This document shows, one piece after another, positions 1 through 5,775 of a DNA stretch of 5,988 bases. The notes beneath the pieces were generated by a model. It was given only the letters and a program-made list of their open reading frames with translations. It was not told the origin of the DNA and did not search any database. The position numbers and the translations under genes were made by a program. Origin of the DNA: Pseudomonadota bacterium (GTDB lineage Bacteria > Pseudomonadota > Alphaproteobacteria > Rhizobiales > Beijerinckiaceae); the NCBI GenBank assembly GCA_021812505.1, contig JAKANG010000109.1:1-5988 (forward strand), read 5' to 3'. The stretch's first letter is position 1, and the number at the start of each line of letters is the position of its first letter.

Positions 1-1
1 G

Positions 2-916
2 GCGACTTATGCCGCGCCGCGCAGTTGGCGCGCTTGGGCGACTGGTTTCGGCGGCTCCTCGAACTATCCCGGAAATGCGTCGGTCGGCTCGGCGAGTGTC
101 AATGAGGATGGCGCCGGCTATGCCGCTGGCGTCGACTACCAGATCGACAACGATGGCCTCCTCGGTCTGGCGGGGGGCTACACCAGGTCCGGCTTCTCTG
201 TTCCGGATCGCTGGACCTCCGGGACGGTGGAAGGCGGGCATGTCGCGGCCTATGGCGCTGTCCGTGGCGGCGCCGCCTATCTGCAGGCGAGCTTTGGCGG
301 CGATTTCTTCAGCAACAATGAAACGCGGGCGGCCTTTATCCCCGGCGCCAACCTGCCGTCGCTGTTCGGAACGCCGATCGCCGCCGTGCAGGGCTTCTCG
401 GAACGGCCGAGCGGCTCCTTCGACAGCCAGTCGTGGAGCGGTTCCTTCGAAACGGGCTATCGAACCCGATATGGCGGCTTCGACGTGACGCCCTATCTCG
501 GCGCCCAGTTCAGCATTCTGAACATGAGCGGCTTCACGGAAAACAATTTCGGCGCGCCAAGCGTGATCGGCCTGGCCTATCAGCAACATTCCGTCGTCAC
601 CGCGCCGACATTCGTGGGCTTGCAGTTCTCGCGCTCCGTCGACCTCGGCTATGGCATGAGCCTCTATGGTTGGCTCAGGGTGGCGTGGAGACATGAGCTC
701 GATCCCACGCGTTCGATCGAAGCGGCTTTCATTTCCGCGCCAGGCTTCAATTTCTTGATCAACGGCGCGCCGGGCGTGGCCAACATGGCTCGCATCGACA
801 CGGGCGTTCGTCTGGCGGTCGCCCGAAATGTCAGTCTTTTCGGCGTTTTCCAGGGCGACTTCGGTTCGGGAAGCCGCAATGTGACCGGTTCGGGCGGTCT
901 TCTTGTCAGTTGGTAG
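2..916 (+). CDS. Autotransporter beta-barrel domain protein, C-terminal part (5' end outside window)
   Basis: This is the 3' part of a type V secretion autotransporter. The visible 304 codons correspond to the outer-membrane beta-barrel, which inserts in the outer membrane and carries the passenger domain to the surface. The frame is open from base 2, so the gene begins upstream and an internal ATG at 227 is not the start. Seen: an opening WRAWATGFGG-type strand, then GAGYAAGVDY and a GLLGLAGGYTRSGFSV strand. These are followed by alternating aromatic/small-residue strands (AAYGAVRGGAAYLQASFGG, TPYLGAQFSIL), a late WRHELDP motif and the terminal strand SGGLLVSW. The family normally ends in Phe or Trp, and this one ends in Trp immediately before TAG. 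No cysteine appears in the visible part. The passenger domain lies off the window, so its function (adhesin, protease or other) cannot be told. The family call is firm; the role is unknown. Confidence 0.93.
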   Translation, partial: ATYAAPRSWRAWATGFGGSSNYPGNASVGSASVNEDGAGYAAGVDYQIDNDGLLGLAGGYTRSGFSVPDRWTSGTVEGGHVAAYGAVRGGAAYLQASFGGDFFSNNETRAAFIPGANLPSLFGTPIAAVQGFSERPSGSFDSQSWSGSFETGYRTRYGGFDVTPYLGAQFSILNMSGFTENNFGAPSVIGLAYQQHSVVTAPTFVGLQFSRSVDLGYGMSLYGWLRVAWRHELDPTRSIEAAFISAPGFNFLINGAPGVANMARIDTGVRLAVARNVSLFGVFQGDFGSGSRNVTGSGGLLVSW

Positions 917-938
917 AAGGGGCGCGATCTCCTATAAG
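910..938 (+). promoter_or_regulatory. Possible sigma-70-type promoter for the IalB-family gene
   Basis: A TTGGTA hexamer (910-915) and a TATAAG hexamer (933-938) are separated by exactly 17 bases. They match the TTGACA and TATAAT consensus at 4/6 and 5/6 positions. The -35 hexamer overlaps the last codons and stop of the autotransporter. Transcription would begin near 944-946, giving a leader of about 50 bases before the ATG at 994. This is a pattern match only; a terminator-like hairpin starts at the same place. Confidence 0.4.
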
Positions 939-940
939 CG

Positions 941-973
941 ATCGGCTCCGGCTTTCCGGGCCCGATATTTTCT
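941..973 (+). terminator. Putative Rho-independent terminator after the autotransporter gene
   Basis: An imperfect hairpin begins 25 bases after the autotransporter stop. Outer arms ATCGG (941-945) and CCGAT (962-966) pair. One C-C mismatch and one T-G wobble follow, then inner arms CCGG (948-951) and CCGG (956-959) pair around a CTTT loop. It is followed by ATTTTCT (967-973), which supplies the T-rich tail. Placement and structure fit an intrinsic terminator, though the stem is interrupted. It could instead act as a 5' leader hairpin of the next gene. Confidence 0.55.
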
Positions 974-983
974 CCGCGCAGGT

Positions 984-988
984 GAGGG
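984..988 (+). promoter_or_regulatory. Ribosome binding site that decides the IalB-family start
   Basis: GAGGG lies five bases before ATG 994. An in-frame GTG sits directly before that ATG (991), only two bases from the site, and an in-frame TTG lies at 910. The spacing favours ATG 994, which also begins a clean signal peptide. Confidence 0.6.
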
Positions 989-993
989 TTGTG

Positions 994-1587
994 ATGCGTT
1001 CGCCGTCGACAAAGGTTCTGCTTGCCCTGGGGCTGGCTACAGGGCTGTGGACCACTGCGTTCTCGGCAGGGGCGCAGCCAGCGAAGCCGGCGGAGCAAAA
1101 GCCCGCGGCGGCTCCGGCTCCGGCGCCTGTCGGCGTCGAACCGCAAACGACCACCGCGAGCTTCGGCGACTGGGTTCTGCGTTGCCAGCGCACGGGGACC
1201 GACAAGGAGGCCACGCGGATCTGCGAGGTCGATCAAACCATCCAGGTGCAAGGCCAAGCCGCGCCGATCGCCCAGATCGGCTTCGTGCGGATGCAGAAAA
1301 ATGAAGCGCCGCGTCTGACGTTGGTGCTCCCCGTCAATGTTTCCTTTCCGAGTTCGCCGAAGATTGCGACGGACGGCAAGGAGCCAATCGAATTGGCCTG
1401 GCGCCGTTGCGTGCCCGCCGGCTGCATCGCCGAAGCGACGCTGCGCGACGAAACCGTGCGCCAATTGAAGGCTCTTCAGGGCGCAGGAAAAATTGAATCG
1501 AAGGACGCCGGCGGCCACGATTTCAGCCTCGGCCTTTCCTTCCGCGGTTTGAGTCAGGCCATGGACGCCTTGGCCAAAGAGCCATGA
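994..1587 (+). CDS. Invasion-associated locus B (IalB) family exported protein
   Basis: A 197-residue secreted protein of the IalB family, named after the Bartonella invasion locus but widespread in non-pathogenic alphaproteobacteria, where its role is poorly defined. Residues 1-28 form a Sec signal peptide: Arg2 and Lys7, then a hydrophobic core LLALGLATGLW, ending near SAGAQ. Residues 29-53 are an Ala/Pro/Lys-rich linker. The folded domain starts at about residue 55 with SFGDWVLRC. Four cysteines at 64, 77, 139 and 144 fit the two-disulfide pattern of the family, the last two in RRCVPAGC. The C-terminal LSFRGLSQAMDALAKEP resembles the usual family ending. The mature protein should be periplasmic or envelope-associated. 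The ATG was chosen from the GAGGG spacing and the signal peptide; extending to TTG 910 would bury the signal sequence. It lies 77 bases after an autotransporter gene, so both products act in the envelope, but a hairpin between them suggests separate transcription. An invasion role should not be assumed here. Confidence 0.88.
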   Translation: MRSPSTKVLLALGLATGLWTTAFSAGAQPAKPAEQKPAAAPAPAPVGVEPQTTTASFGDWVLRCQRTGTDKEATRICEVDQTIQVQGQAAPIAQIGFVRMQKNEAPRLTLVLPVNVSFPSSPKIATDGKEPIELAWRRCVPAGCIAEATLRDETVRQLKALQGAGKIESKDAGGHDFSLGLSFRGLSQAMDALAKEP

Positions 1588-1859
1588 GCGGTCATCGCGT
1601 CCCGTCTCGCGGCGCCAAGAGTTGAAGATTTTCTTTTCATTCCGGCCGTTTTCGACGTCGCCATTCGACCGCGGAGCACAGCTTTACAATTTCCACACAT
1701 ATGTGCGCGCGGGTGACAAAAATTAGGCTGGCGGAGCAGGGGACTGGGTTTGAATCCCGCCACTCCGGCCGCGCCTGCGCAAAAAACGACCGTGCATATC
1801 CCTTCTCTCGTTATTTTAGTCGCCGTCCGGCCGTTCGGTGATTAAATGGATTCATCATT
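1588..1859. other. Non-coding stretch between the IalB-family and Usp genes
   Basis: I find no convincing gene in these 272 bases; the short reading frames lack coding character and start signals. Contents seen: a T-rich tract (1629-1637) without a strong hairpin before it, a 10-bp palindrome CACATATGTG (1696-1705), the tRNA-end-like element at 1732-1767, and an A6 run at 1781-1786. The stretch is locally richer in A and T than the flanking genes, as expected of a regulatory region. No promoter hexamer pair with good spacing was found for the Usp gene. Confidence 0.6.
1732..1767 (+). other. tRNA 3'-end-like element (T-arm plus acceptor strand), degenerate
   Basis: CTGGG (1744-1748), loop TTTGAAT (1749-1755) and CCCGC (1756-1760) have the size and sequence of a tRNA T-arm. 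The usual loop would be TTCGAAT. CACTCCG (1761-1767) follows, where the 3' acceptor strand of a tRNA would lie; that heptamer resembles the end of proline tRNAs. Upstream CGGAG (1732-1736) can pair with CTCCG (1763-1767), giving an acceptor/T-arm minihelix. The outer T-stem has a C-C mismatch and a G-T pair, and there is no D-arm, anticodon arm or CCA end. This is not a working tRNA gene. It could be a relic or an old attachment site, or chance. Confidence 0.3.
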
Positions 1860-1865
1860 GGAGGA
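1860..1865 (+). promoter_or_regulatory. Strong ribosome binding site of the Usp gene
   Basis: GGAGGA is a near-perfect anti-16S match. It lies nine bases before ATG 1875 and six before an in-frame TTG at 1872. The two starts differ by one residue. ATG is preferred for codon strength, although the TTG spacing is slightly better. Confidence 0.65.
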
Positions 1866-1874
1866 ATCACCTTG

Positions 1875-2726
1875 ATGACCGGGGCTGGTTCATCGGCCGA
1901 AGAAGCGCTTCGCATCTGCGCGCTCTTGCCCGAGGCGGAGACGGCGCTTTCGACGCTTCAATGCGCCGCCGCGGCGGGTCGGGGCTTTGCTTCTGAAATC
2001 TGCGCCGTCCATGTCGGCTTTGACGCGCGGCGCGCTGTGGCCGACGCCGAAGAGGTCGAGGTTCAGCAATTGCGCGATCTTTATGAAGGTCCGCCGGAGG
2101 CGCGCGCCGCGCGGGTCAAGGCCGTCGTCGACAGTTTTAGCGCCTCGACGCCCGCCGCGCCGGCGATTCGCTGGCATGACGATCCGGGCGACGTCGCCGC
2201 CATGGTCGCGTTGGAGACCTATGGCGCCGATCTGATCGTCATCAGCCGGCCAATTCATCTGGACGCCGCAGACGCCTTCCATAGCGCGCTTTTCGGCGCC
2301 CATCGCCTTGTCCTTGTCGCTCCGCGCGACGTTTCGGCGGCGGAAGCGACGACCGGCCGCCATATCGCGATCGGCTGGAAGCCGGGAGGGTCGGTTGAGG
2401 CGACGATCGAAGCCGCCTTGCCCTGGCTGAAGCGCGCTGGGAAAATCACCGCGCTCTGGGCGCGAAAGGCCGGGGTCGCGCCTTATGATTCGAGCGCGCG
2501 CGCCTTTTTCGAGCGGCTCGGGCTCGATGTCGAGATCGCGCCGCTGCCGCGATCCGATGGGAGCGTCGGTCACGACCTGCTTGTGGAAGCCGCGGTTCGG
2601 GGCGCCGACAGTCTTCTGATCGGCGCCTCTACTCACGGCGGCTGGTGGGAGGCGATCTTCGGCGGCGTGACCCGCGATATTCTCGCCGAAGCGCAAATCC
2701 CCGTGTTCCTGATGCGGGCGCCGTGA
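1875..2726 (+). CDS. Tandem universal stress protein (UspA-like), 283 aa
   Basis: A cytoplasmic protein with two Usp-type alpha/beta halves. The first spans about residues 10-150: EICAVHVGFD near 41-50, then GADLIVISRP near 118-126 and HRLVLVAPRD at 143-152. The second spans about 160-283, beginning GRHIAIGWKPG and ending GADSLLIGAS followed by IFGGVTRDILAEAQIPVFLMRAP. Length and ending match the double-domain Usp proteins common in alphaproteobacteria. In the second half the nucleotide-binding signature is only partly kept. The Gly at 250, the His at 254 and GGVT at 263-266 align, but the Gly expected before His is Thr. In the first half the signature is lost altogether (SRPIHLDAADAF). ATP binding is therefore doubtful. 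Proteins of this type are linked to stress survival, with no defined reaction. The stop codon lies eight bases before the ATG of the transporter gene, so the two are very probably co-translated. Confidence 0.87.
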   Translation: MTGAGSSAEEALRICALLPEAETALSTLQCAAAAGRGFASEICAVHVGFDARRAVADAEEVEVQQLRDLYEGPPEARAARVKAVVDSFSASTPAAPAIRWHDDPGDVAAMVALETYGADLIVISRPIHLDAADAFHSALFGAHRLVLVAPRDVSAAEATTGRHIAIGWKPGGSVEATIEAALPWLKRAGKITALWARKAGVAPYDSSARAFFERLGLDVEIAPLPRSDGSVGHDLLVEAAVRGADSLLIGASTHGGWWEAIFGGVTRDILAEAQIPVFLMRAP

Positions 2727-2734
2727 GCGGTCCT

Positions 2735-3814
2735 ATGTCGTCGAACGCCTTCCGCCTGCACGCCTTCGCTCACCTCTGGCCGGGCGTTCCTCTCGCGCTC
2801 GGTTCGGCGATCCTGTTCGGCCTCACGGCGCCTCTGTCCAAGCTCCTGCTTGGCCGCTTCGATCCGCAACTTCTGGCCGGCGTCCTCTATCTCGGCGCGG
2901 GAATCGGATTGGCTGGGTTCCATTTCGGGCGGCGGCTTTTCGACTTGCCCGCGCCCGATGCGCCCCTGCGCCGCTCGGACCTTCCTTGGCTCGCCGCCGT
3001 CGTCCTGTTCGGCGGCGTGCTCGGGCCTCTGTTGCTGATGGCGGGCCTGAGCGAGACCAGCGCCGCCAACGGTTCGCTGCTCCTCAATCTCGAAAGCCTG
3101 ATGACCATGGCCATCGCCTGGGTCGTCTTCCGCGAGAATGTGGATACCCGCCTATTCGTCGGGGCCATGGCCATTCTCGCTGGCGCGCTCGTTCTTTCCT
3201 GGCAGGGGCGGGGGCTGGCGCTCGACAAGGGCGCGGTTCTGGTGGCCGGGGCCTGTCTCGCCTGGGGGATCGACAACAATCTCACCCGCAAGTTGTCTTC
3301 CGCCGATCCCGTTTCGATCGCGGCGATCAAGGGGTTTTTCGCCGGTTCGGTCAATGCGGCGACCGCATTGGCGCGCGGGGCCGCAGCGCCGGATGCGGCG
3401 CTGACGGCGGGGGCCGCGCTGCTGGGCTTTTTCGGGGTCGGGGTCAGCCTGGTCCTGTTCATCCTCGCGTTGCGGCGGTTGGGCGCTGCGCGCACCGGCG
3501 CCTATTTCGCGCTCGCGCCCTTCATCGGCGCCGTGGCTTCGATCGTCCTGCTTGGTGAGGCGCCGACGCCGCGCCTGCTGGCCGCGGGCGCCCTGATGGG
3601 GCTCGGCCTCTGGCTGCATCTGGCCGAACGGCACGAACACGCGCATGTCCACGACGGGCTGGAGCACGAGCATGCCCATGTTCATGACGAACACCACCAG
3701 CATAGCCACGACGGGCCGGTGACCGAGCCTCATTCACATCGGCATCGCCACGAAAGGCTCGTCCACGCCCATCCGCATTTTCCGGACTTGCACCACCGCC
3801 ACACCCACGAGTGA
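2735..3814 (+). CDS. EamA/DMT-family transporter with histidine-rich C-terminal tail
   Basis: A 359-residue inner-membrane protein of the drug/metabolite transporter superfamily. About ten hydrophobic segments (roughly residues 15-35, 46-65, 84-104, 112-132, 138-156, 163-178, 193-214, 222-245, 254-274, 277-297) form two EamA-like repeats. Helix-end motifs such as NGSLLLNLESL followed by FRENV, and ARTGAYFALAPFIGAVASIVLLGE, are typical of the family. Residues 300-359 are a soluble tail with 23 histidines, mostly in HxH spacing with acidic residues between. The tail includes two copies of EHAHVHD (301-307, 312-318). It is likely to bind Ni, Co, Zn or Cu, but the transported substrate could be a metal, a metal complex or an unrelated metabolite, and direction is unknown. 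Start: ATG 2735 is preceded by GAGCGG (2725-2730) that overlaps the stop of the Usp gene. An in-frame GTG at 2723 would overlap that stop by four bases (GTGA) and is a real alternative. Either way translation looks coupled to the Usp gene. Confidence 0.88.
   Translation: MSSNAFRLHAFAHLWPGVPLALGSAILFGLTAPLSKLLLGRFDPQLLAGVLYLGAGIGLAGFHFGRRLFDLPAPDAPLRRSDLPWLAAVVLFGGVLGPLLLMAGLSETSAANGSLLLNLESLMTMAIAWVVFRENVDTRLFVGAMAILAGALVLSWQGRGLALDKGAVLVAGACLAWGIDNNLTRKLSSADPVSIAAIKGFFAGSVNAATALARGAAAPDAALTAGAALLGFFGVGVSLVLFILALRRLGAARTGAYFALAPFIGAVASIVLLGEAPTPRLLAAGALMGLGLWLHLAERHEHAHVHDGLEHEHAHVHDEHHQHSHDGPVTEPHSHRHRHERLVHAHPHFPDLHHRHTHE
3632..3811 (+). other. Histidine-rich metal-binding-type tail with internal heptad duplication
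   Basis: This segment encodes residues 300-359 of the transporter: 23 His in 60 residues, at positions 300/302/304/306, 311/313/315/317, 320/321/323/325, 333/335/337/339, 344/346/348 and 353/354/356/358. EHAHVHD is encoded twice, at 3635-3655 and 3668-3688. The copies differ at five third-codon positions, and every difference is silent. That suggests an old duplication or convergence held by selection on the protein rather than recent repeat slippage. Metal binding is inferred from composition. Confidence 0.75.
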
Positions 3815-3829
3815 CGGCCCCCGGCAGGC

Positions 3830-5470
3830 TCATGAGGCATTTTTCGCATAGGCCTCGTGCATCTTCAGCGCGAGCGCGGAGGCTGCGTCGGCGTCGGTGA
3901 CGATCTCGATATAGACGCCCGTTTCCGCGCGGCTGGCGGCTTCCAGCGCGCGGTCGAATTCGGCGCAGGTTTCGACGCGGGCCGTGAACCAATCTTCGCA
4001 GCCGAAGGCTTGCGGAAGCAGGTGATAGCGCCAGCGCGCGATGTCGTTATAGGCGCTCTCGGGCTCCCGGCACAAAAGGCGCTCGATGAGATAGCCTGAA
4101 TTGTTGACGACGAAGACGACCGGTTTCAGCCCCCGGCGGGCGAACTGGCTGATCTCCTGGACCGTGAACTGGTGGGCGCCGTCGCCGGTGAGCAGGACGA
4201 CGCGCCGCTCGGGCGCGGCGACCGCCGCGCCGAAGGCGGCCGGGGTCGCCCAGCCGATCGAGCCCCAAAGGGTCTGGTTGTAGAAATTCGCGCCGGTCGG
4301 CATCTGGGCGAAACCGAGGCCCATGGAGGCCGTGCCGGTTTCCGCGATCAGGATGTCGTTTTCGCGCAGGAACGCTGCGAGGCGGGGAAAAAGCGCGCCC
4401 GCGTCGATCCTGTCGTCGCCGGCGCCGGTGGCCGCGCCCAGCGTCTTCGGCGCGATCATCGGCCAGTCGCGGCGCGGCAGGCGCGTGGTCAGCGCCTTGA
4501 GGAGGTCGGCCAGTTCGACATTGAAGAAGGTTTTTTCGCCGACGCGGACGCGATGCTTGCCGACCGAAATGGTTTTTGCCGGATCGAGCCGCGAGGTGAA
4601 GCCGCCGGTGTTGAAATCGGTCATCAGCGTGCCGACGGCGAGCACCATGTCGGCCTCTTCGACGAAGGCCCGGACTTCCGGCTGCATCAAAGCGCCGTCA
4701 TACATGCCGACGTAGCCGGGATGGGTTTCGTCGAGCACGGATTTGTCCATGAACATGGTGGCGAAGGGCAGGCCCGAGGCGTCGATCAGCTCGTGCAGGG
4801 CCGGCTGCAGCCCTGCGCGCGCGATCAGCACGCCAGGCAGGACGCAGGCCGAGCGGGCGCGCGCCAAGGCCTCGGCGATGGCCTCCGTCACATGGGCCAA
4901 GGCGTCGGGGTCGCTTTGCGGCGGCGCGATCGGCCGCGCCTCGCCGGCGACCGGGGCCGCGGCGAGATCGGCCGGAAAGGCCATATAGACCGGGCGCAGG
5001 TGATAGAGCGCCTCCGCGATCAGGCGCTCGGTCTCGTAGGCGACGTTCTGCGGCGTCATCACGGCATGGGCGCAGACGACCGGTTCGGACATGCGGCGGA
5101 ACAGATCATATTCGCCGTTGCCGAGCGTATGGTGCATCAGGGCGTGGGATTCCTGGATCGTGATCTTGGGCGTCCCGACCAGATGAAACACCGGCAGATG
5201 TTCGGCATAGGCTCCGGCGACGCCATTGATCGCACTCAGTTCGCCGACGCCGTAGGTGGTGCAGAGCGCGCCGGCGCCGCGGATTCGCGCATAGCCCTCG
5301 GCGGCGTAAGCGGCGTTCAGCTCGTTGCAGCAGCCGATCCAGTTCACGTCCGGATCGTGGCAGATGGCGTCGTTGACGGCGAAGGCGTAATCGCCGGGGA
5401 CGCCGAAAACATCGGTGACGCCGATGTCGCGAAGCCGCCTGAGCACATGCTGGATGACCGTGGTCGCCAT
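3830..5470 (-). CDS. Thiamine-diphosphate-dependent 2-oxo acid decarboxylase (pyruvate/indolepyruvate decarboxylase family)
   Basis: A complete 546-residue cytoplasmic enzyme that removes CO2 from a 2-oxo acid to give an aldehyde, using thiamine diphosphate and Mg. It has three domains: pyrimidine-binding (1-165), central (about 185-325) and diphosphate-binding (about 355-530). Residues matching the Zymomonas pyruvate decarboxylase catalytic set are Asp27 in VPGDY, Glu50 in CCNELNAAYAAEGYAR, His113-His114 in LMHHTLGNGEYDLF and Glu463 in NNSGYLIE. The cofactor motif runs from GDG (429-431) to NN (456-457), with Asp430, Asn457 and Gly459 as expected metal ligands. The length is typical. ATG 5470 is chosen because GGGAG lies six bases upstream and MATTVIQHVLRRLRDIGVTDVFGVPGDY is the family's normal beginning. 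The open frame continues to 5737, but that extension has no family resemblance. The substrate could be pyruvate (ethanol pathway), indolepyruvate (auxin synthesis) or phenylpyruvate; sequence alone does not settle it. No alcohol or aldehyde dehydrogenase lies nearby. It converges on the transporter gene. Confidence 0.93.
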   Translation of the reverse strand: MATTVIQHVLRRLRDIGVTDVFGVPGDYAFAVNDAICHDPDVNWIGCCNELNAAYAAEGYARIRGAGALCTTYGVGELSAINGVAGAYAEHLPVFHLVGTPKITIQESHALMHHTLGNGEYDLFRRMSEPVVCAHAVMTPQNVAYETERLIAEALYHLRPVYMAFPADLAAAPVAGEARPIAPPQSDPDALAHVTEAIAEALARARSACVLPGVLIARAGLQPALHELIDASGLPFATMFMDKSVLDETHPGYVGMYDGALMQPEVRAFVEEADMVLAVGTLMTDFNTGGFTSRLDPAKTISVGKHRVRVGEKTFFNVELADLLKALTTRLPRRDWPMIAPKTLGAATGAGDDRIDAGALFPRLAAFLRENDILIAETGTASMGLGFAQMPTGANFYNQTLWGSIGWATPAAFGAAVAAPERRVVLLTGDGAHQFTVQEISQFARRGLKPVVFVVNNSGYLIERLLCREPESAYNDIARWRYHLLPQAFGCEDWFTARVETCAEFDRALEAASRAETGVYIEIVTDADAASALALKMHEAYAKNAS

Positions 5471-5476
5471 GCGAAT

Positions 5477-5481
5477 CTCCC
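5477..5481 (-). promoter_or_regulatory. Ribosome binding site of the decarboxylase gene
   Basis: On the minus strand GGGAG stands six bases before ATG 5470. An upstream in-frame ATG (5530) has no comparable site at good spacing and would add 20 Arg-rich residues not typical of the family. This supports the shorter protein. Confidence 0.65.
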
Positions 5482-5639
5482 GTCGCCTCTGGCGCAGGAT
5501 AGAACGAAGCCGCCGGTCGCGGACAGACATTCCCGCCATGGTGACGAATTCTTGGCAGGAAGGCGCGGGTGGAAATGGAAAGTTTTGCTTGGGGCCGATG
5601 GCCGGCGGCGCGTGTTTCCCCGGATACAACCTGACGCGC

Positions 5640-5669
5640 GAAATGCGCAAAAAGGGGGTGGAAATGCGC
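5640..5669 (-). repeat. Two 9-base direct repeats, 21 bases apart, upstream of the decarboxylase
   Basis: GAAATGCGC (plus strand) occurs at 5640-5648 and 5661-5669, a start-to-start distance of 21 bases, or two helical turns. Both copies lie 170-200 bases upstream of the decarboxylase start in otherwise non-coding DNA. Spacing of this kind is typical of tandem regulator sites on one DNA face. No known regulator motif was recognised. Confidence 0.4.
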
Positions 5670-5688
5670 GGAAATCGGCCTGTTTTAT

Positions 5689-5709
5689 GCAAATTCGCGT
5701 CGAATTTGC
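5689..5709. repeat. Perfect inverted repeat, 9-bp arms, 3-base centre
   Basis: GCAAATTCG (5689-5697) and CGAATTTGC (5701-5709) are exact reverse complements around CGT. It is AT-rich compared with its surroundings and lies about 220 bases upstream of the decarboxylase ATG. It may be an operator for a dimeric regulator. Alternatively it is a hairpin: on the plus strand TTTTT (5714-5718) follows a few bases later, but no plus-strand gene precedes it. Confidence 0.5.
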
Positions 5710-5749
5710 GCGATTTTTCACAGAAATCCGCAACCAAAACGCGAAGTTG

Positions 5750-5770
5750 CGGGCGCGCGGCGCGCGCCCG
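5750..5770 (-). terminator. GC-rich hairpin after the small minus-strand gene, possible terminator
   Basis: Perfect 9-bp arms, CGGGCGCGC (5750-5758) and GCGCGCCCG (5762-5770), flank a three-base loop. The hairpin starts five bases after the stop codon of the minus-strand gene. That position suits a terminator. However, the downstream minus-strand sequence has only a short GTTTTGG and no immediate T-run, so efficiency or Rho-independence is uncertain. Confidence 0.45.
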
Positions 5771-5775
5771 ATGCG

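Noticed and set aside
664..1518. A 284-codon minus-strand open frame across the autotransporter and IalB genes
   Set aside because: Arg-rich shadow with no recognisable fold, running through two clearly coding plus-strand genes and the junction between them.
1696..1705. Palindrome CACATATGTG as an operator
   Set aside because: Only ten bases, no flanking symmetry and no recognised regulator motif, so chance is a sufficient explanation.
1890..2696. A 268-codon minus-strand open frame opposite the Usp gene
   Set aside because: Antisense shadow of a gene with strong family resemblance; Arg/Gly-rich composition and no ribosome binding site of note.
3815..3829. A shared bidirectional terminator between the converging transporter and decarboxylase genes
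   Set aside because: Only 15 bases separate the stop codons, and I could not find a stable hairpin there or overlapping the gene ends.
5471..5737. N-terminal extension of the decarboxylase by 89 codons
   Set aside because: The extension has no family similarity, contains the repeats described, and the start at 5470 has the better ribosome binding site and the normal family N-terminus.
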